From Parachlorella kessleri (lineage: Eukaryota; Chlorophyta; Trebouxiophyceae; Chlorellales; Chlorellaceae): DNA of 12,163 nt. The stretch spans positions 1 to 12,163 of the forward strand of contig BBXU01000354.1 of NCBI GenBank assembly GCA_001598975.1, written 5' to 3'. The notes beneath the pieces were generated by a model. That model had not been told where the DNA came from, did no database searches, and saw only the letters and a list, made by a program, of their open reading frames with translations. Below, piece by piece: positions 8,901 through 12,163 of the stretch (its first letter is position 1; each line of letters starts with the position of its first letter). The position numbers and the translations under genes are program-made.

Positions 8901-9369
8901 CTCAGCGAGACGCCCTCCAGCGAGCTCAGCTTGTTCTTGCTGACATCAAGCCGCGCCAGGCTGGGACAGGCATCCAAGTTCAATATCTGCGGGAGCGGAG
9001 CTGCTCCGAATGCTCGGATGATATTATACGCAGTGAAGGCTATGTGCTCGGCCCGCTGAGCACGGGACAGCTTGCCGCCAACAGACCTACCTGTGCAATA
9101 ACGCTGTTAAATAGAACACTAGATGGATACTACTCATATCTACCGGGAGGGAGTGAAGAATGTGAGGATTGGTCTGGGCGTGCAGCAGTGATGTTGTGTA
9201 CACGTTCTGCACACATTTGCAGGCGGCATGCAGTGCTCCTCGAGACCTGCCCGCTAACGTCAGAACTCACACTTTGGAGCTCCCTATTGGAGGCATCTAG
9301 CTTCGTCACGCTGTCTAACGGAGCGCCCTCGATAAGCTGGGCGATAAACTTGGGGTTCAAGCAGCTCAT
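5069..9369 (-). CDS. Leucine-rich-repeat protein (SDS22-like repeats) with long Lys/Gln-rich tail, eight exons
   Basis: Exons in reading order: 9369-9271, 8986-8822, 8576-8471, 8248-8104, 7648-7513, 7070-6859, 6581 to about 5730, and 5279-5069 (TAG). Phases agree at every junction; only the exon 7 donor is uncertain (GT at 5729, or GT at 5746 with another acceptor). The start chosen is the ATG at 9369, shortly before the first repeat; the frame stays open about 17 codons further upstream. The product is about 640 residues. Residues 20-260 hold successive repeats of ~22 residues such as LDVSKNKLSSLEG, LSAANNDITSIEP, LNVGRNQLSG, LILNDNHISLVGG, LVLSHNAITSLG, LSASHNRIAELG, LRLSHNQLRLLP and LDVGNNPITSL, closed by an LRR cap (HLEILDNQRVVG). 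Such repeats form a protein-binding solenoid. The tail has basic clusters (KRK, GRKKAR, GKKRKAKHR, GKKEKKK), two poly-Gln tracts and an acidic SDADDD patch, suggesting a disordered nuclear or nucleolar segment. It resembles a conserved plant LRR family with Lys-rich tails of unknown function. Partner unknown. Confidence 0.87.
5921..5950 (-). repeat. CAG triplet tract encoding poly-Gln in the LRR protein tail
   Basis: Nine uninterrupted CTG units on the plus strand (5921-5947) read CAG on the coding strand. Flanking CAA codons give eleven Gln in a row, at about residue 500. Its length is likely variable between strains. Confidence 0.9.
6191..6214 (-). repeat. Second CAG tract (Gln6-Arg-Gln) in the LRR protein tail
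   Basis: Six CTG units at 6197-6214 on the plus strand encode six Gln at about residues 411-416. They are followed by an Arg codon and further Gln. The same exon holds the longer tract at 5921. Confidence 0.85.
7046..7156 (-). repeat. Direct repeat of an exon start and its splice acceptor (30-base unit, offset 81)
   Basis: Bases 7046-7075, covering the 5' end of LRR exon 6 and its TGCAG acceptor, recur at 7127-7156 in the upstream intron with two mismatches (7050/7131 and 7064/7145). On the coding strand the copy reads TGCAG|GTGCTTCCCAAG against the true TGCAG|GTGCTTGCCAAG. If used, it would code VLPKLPSLLQL and then reach an in-frame TAA at 7118-7116. Confidence 0.85.
7626..7755 (-). repeat. 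Direct repeat of an exon start with a second acceptor (23-base identity, offset 107)
   Basis: The first 23 bases of LRR exon 5 (7648-7626 on the minus strand) recur exactly at 7755-7733 in the upstream intron. The copy is preceded by its own CAG (GTGACAG|GGGTGCAG), so it offers a second acceptor. One G of the exon start is missing, so use of the copy would shift the frame. Confidence 0.85.
8013..8029. repeat. Short palindrome, 7-base arms, 3-base loop
   Basis: CAATGTG at 8013-8019 and CACATTG at 8023-8029 are exact complements around TTC. The site lies inside the LRR intron 7649-8103, 74 bases or more from the exon boundary at 8104. No known role. Confidence 0.5.
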
Positions 9370-9778
9370 GCTCGGTGACCACAGCCTGCAGCAACTGCTA
9401 ATGATTAAACCTCGGTTCACTCTGCAATCAAGTGCTAGGCTTCAGTCCTGGCCAGGACTCCTGGCAGGCTGACTAATGCCGGGAAACGAGTCGGCGCGCG
9501 CACTAGAGGTGGTCCCTCCCCACCTTCTCCCTACATGCCACCAGCGAAACTCGGTTATACCCTTCGAACTCTTTTTCCGCGGTGAATGCGCACTGATCAG
9601 GCACAATGCTGTGGACGAGAGTTGCTACTCCTCACACGGGTGGGCCTGCCCTAGGGCAGAGCACTAACAGCAATTATGCCTCAACTTCCCGCTGTAGGCG
9701 CTGGTGAGCCAAGACGGTCCGCCTCCCCTGCTATTGCCTAGCCGCGAGTCGTACGAGGTGACGGCCTTGGTGACCAGC
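9370..9778. promoter_or_regulatory. Divergent promoter region between the LRR gene and the carotenoid oxygenase gene
   Basis: The chosen start codons of the two genes point away from each other across about 410 bases, so both core promoters and 5' UTRs should fit here, unless a further upstream non-coding exon exists. No clear TATA box or known operator was recognised. The position is inferred from gene layout, not from motifs. A 63-codon plus-strand frame at 9476-9667 has no splice continuation that could be confirmed and is not called a gene. Confidence 0.5.
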
Positions 9779-12125
9779 ATGATAATGCTGTGGGCCCCTT
9801 GCAGGCGAACGGTCTGCCAAGCAGGGAGGGGCAGAGGCTCCCCTGTGGTAGAGCCTGTGGAGCCTAATGTTGAGCCCAAGCCTGTGGTGGAGCCCAGGCC
9901 CCAGCCAGTAATGCCTGAAGTGAGGCCCACAGGCCCCGGTGGCTCTGTGAGCAAGCGTTACAAGTGAGCAGCCCCCGGTGCAGAGAGTGTATTGAGAATG
10001 ACACCTAAGTAGCCATATGCATGACCCAGTGGCGCATGTACTAAGTCATAGACAAGTTTCCGCTGGTGCGGGGCTGGCCGCCCAGGGCCTGTGAGGGCCA
10101 ACCGGGGGTAGGCTGCAGCAGTTGCCTGCAGCAACTCAAGACTGCAGCACTAGCTTTGCCAGCAGCAGGTGCCTCAGCAACCTCTTGTCGGTGCTTATTG
10201 CCTGCATGTTGATTGCGGGCTTACACAGTGCAGGCCGTTCCTTGATGAGTGGGACCGGTGCTTTATTGATGCTGTGGAGGAGCCGGGGGGCTACTATATG
10301 CAGCTGGTACAGGGGCAGGTGCCTCATGAGCTTGAAGGGACGCTCTTCAGGCAAGCATTAAAGCAGGCAGCTCTCGCTTGGCAGTCTGCATGCTTGTGTG
10401 CGGGCTCCTCCCTAAGCCTGCTTGGTTAGTGCTTTGCTTTGCTGTAGGGTTGCAAGCCACACAGGTTCAGCATATATAGTGCGCGCTACTCATTCAGTGT
10501 GGCCATGGCCTAGCAGCACCACACCAAGCAACCAACTTGTGTGCAGAAACGGGCCAGGGAAGTTCACCATTGGCGGCAGGGAGATCGACCACCCCTATGA
10601 CGGGGACGGCTTTGTAGTCAGCATGACTATCAGTGGCGGCAAGGTGTTCTTTCGGTCCCGATTTGTGCAGACAGCAGAGTGAGTGCCGGGACAAGCAAAA
10701 GGCTGGGGCCGACCCATGTTTTGGGTTGACTGCTGTGCTGTAGGTGTACGGGATGCTATAGATCAGCGGGCTGCGGGAGCTTGCCCGAGCGCCAGGAGTA
10801 GGATACATTTTGGGAACGAGGTCTCGTGTGTGCGTGTGTGCGTCTGGCAGTATTGGAACCGTACTGCATTGTCCAGGCTGGCAGAGGGCTGTTGAGGACG
10901 CCTCTTGGGCTGTTGTGTGTACGCAGGTACAAGGCCGAAGCGCAGCGGGGGGAGGTGCTCTTCCGCGGCACCTTTGCCACGCAGCGCAGGGGCCACCCGC
11001 TGTCCAATGTGCTGGACCTCTACGTGAAGAATACCTCTAACACCAACGTTGTCTGCTGGGGCGGCAAGCTGCTCAGCCTGTTTGAAGCCGGGCAGCCGTA
11101 CGAGCTGGACCCTGGATCCCTCAGAACCATGGTGAGAACCTGGGGCCAGCACTACCGGTGCGCGTGCTTCCGCTGCAAAGCCAGCCTTCGTGGCGGTCGT
11201 TGTGGCCATGACGGGATAATGCGCCCTGAGCTTGGAGACCTTTCAGGTACAGGAGTTCTGACGCATCACCCCGCTTTGCCATGCACAGCTCTCCCCTTTG
11301 ACATCTCCAAAGATGGACCGCATCCTCCCCGTGTCGCTCCCGGGCTTTGTAGGGGCTGGAGGACTTGCGTGGCCACCTTCCCCCGGGCCTCCCCTTTGAC
11401 ATGGGATCCCGCCCCGCCAACGGGGTCCTTGGTAGCCTGGCGTCCCTGCACCAGAAACGGCTGGGCACGGCTGCCTCCCTGCCACCAGAGCTCTTCCGGG
11501 CAGGTGTGTCTGGTGTGTTGACGCATGGCTGGGGCAGGTAATGTGGTTGCGTGTATGTGCTGCTCTGATGGAGTGACTTGATGGGGCGATGGCTGCGTCT
11601 GGGTGGGACAGGGGTGCTTTGTATGCTGTGGTTGTGGCCGCCCCGTACAAGAATGTTTATTCCCCCGGCCACGTTGCAAGTTGCTGCTAGCGGCACCAAG
11701 TCCGTCGCGGCGACAAATCCCCAACGTGCTCTTTGCTGTGCCATGGTGCCTCCTTCATTATTGTAGCTTCTGCACCCTTCTATAAGGGTGCAACTGTTCT
11801 TTCCGCAGTGCGGTAAGGAAGTTTTTCAGACCGTATTTCAGCATATTGAGCAACGCATACCCGAGGCACAGCTCACTCACCACGCCGCCGCTGTGCTGAC
11901 GCATTCCCCTGGCGACAGGCGGCGAGGCGGCCACGGCCCACCCGCACCTGGACTCGAACACCGGCCGACTGGTGGGCTTCAGCTACCAGGTCCGGCCGGG
12001 GGGGCTGCTGGGGGGCCCGCTCATGGCGACGCAGTTTCACTTTTGGGAGCTGGACAGCGAGGGGCGGATGGCGGCGGAGAGGCGGTATGACATGCCGGGC
12101 TTTGCGTTCCTGCACGACTTCTGCG
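9779..12125 (+). CDS. Carotenoid cleavage oxygenase (RPE65/CCD family, ACO-like), N-terminal half, six exons
   Basis: This is a non-heme iron enzyme that splits a double bond in a carotenoid or apocarotenoid with O2. Exons: about 9779-9963, 10234-10350, 10547-10678, 10927-11131, 11353-11503 and 11919-12125; the gene continues past the window. All phases agree. The start at ATG 9779 is the first in-frame ATG giving a short basic leader (MIMLWAPCRRTVCQ), possibly a plastid transit peptide; an earlier exon is not excluded. Residues 20-45 are a VEP/EPKP-type linker. Family motifs follow: VPHELEGTLFRNGPGKF, HPYDGDGFV, LFRGTFATQR, NTNVVCWGGKLLSLFEAG, GLEDLRGHL, TAHPHLDSNTGRLVGFSY, MPGFAFLHDFC. His271 (AHP) and His329 (LHDF) match the first and second of four iron ligands; the other two lie beyond the window. 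NTN..WGGKLL and GLEDL resemble cyanobacterial apocarotenoid 15,15'-oxygenase more than plant NCED. Between GLEDLRGHL and AHPH sits a poorly conserved, Leu/Ala-rich stretch of about 45 residues. Exact substrate cannot be told. Confidence 0.92.
10351..10546 (+). other. Non-canonical GC-AG intron in the carotenoid oxygenase gene
   Basis: The exon before ends ...CTCTTCAG and is followed by GCAAGC. The intron ends GTGTGCAG. Joining restores the family motif TLFRNGPGKF with Arg split across the junction (AG+A). No GT donor near 10350 gives this motif. GC donors are known to need a strong flanking match, and CAG|GCAAGC fits that pattern. Confidence 0.88.
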
Positions 12126-12142
12126 GTGAGTGCGCCCGCCCC

Positions 12143-12159
12143 GGGGGGGGGTGGGGGGG
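12143..12159 (+). repeat. G-rich run at the right edge, inside an intron
   Basis: Nine G, one T and seven G lie about 17 bases after the donor at 12126. The run could favour a G-quadruplex in the coding strand, or reflect homopolymer sequencing error. Confidence 0.6.
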
Positions 12160-12163
12160 TAGG

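Noticed and set aside
11291..11402. 14-base match between the oxygenase intron (11291-11304) and exon 5 (11389-11402), a possible fourth exon copy
   Set aside because: The match is only 14 bases, does not include the exon boundary, and a match of that length is not surprising in 12 kb of biased sequence.
11121..11744. 207-codon minus-strand open frame
   Set aside because: It lies opposite oxygenase exon 5 and its flanking introns, with no motif; a shadow of GC-rich sequence.

Overview
The window looks like nuclear DNA of a green alga, most likely Chlamydomonadales (Chlamydomonas/Volvox/Haematococcus relatives). It is GC-rich, and its genes are split into many short exons by introns of about 190-570 bases. 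Most donors are GTGAGT-like, most acceptors end in TGCAG, and TGTAA, the usual chlorophyte poly(A) signal, lies downstream of the gene ends. There is no bacterial-style gene packing. The lineage call is an inference; the species is not identified.

Three protein genes were reconstructed by following reading phase across splice sites. (1) Plus strand, 334-3651: the C-terminal half (nine exons, about 253 residues) of a proton/phosphate symporter of the PHT1/Pho84 type in the major facilitator superfamily. Its 5' half lies before the window. (2) Minus strand, 9369 down to 5069: a complete leucine-rich-repeat protein of about 640 residues. SDS22-like repeats fill the first ~260 residues, followed by a long Lys/Gln/Ala-rich, probably nuclear, disordered tail with poly-Gln tracts. 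(3) Plus strand, from about 9779 past the right edge: the N-terminal half of a carotenoid cleavage oxygenase (RPE65/CCD family, closest by motif to the cyanobacterial apocarotenoid oxygenase type). The first two of its four iron-binding histidines are visible.

Genes 1 and 2 converge on a 1.4-kb spacer (3652-5068) that holds their 3' UTRs and no convincing gene. Genes 2 and 3 diverge from a spacer of about 410 bases (9370-9778) that must carry both promoters. The three functions (phosphate uptake, LRR scaffold, carotenoid cleavage) do not form an obvious pathway.

The most unusual feature is a set of short tandem duplications at exon edges. Three times, in two genes, about 23-34 bases spanning an exon end are copied 62-107 bases away in the adjacent intron, each time with a second usable-looking splice site. 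One copy would lead straight into an in-frame stop. The oxygenase gene also has a well-supported non-canonical GC-AG intron, and the LRR gene uses mostly weak, non-consensus donors. No RNA gene, CRISPR array or intact mobile element was recognised.
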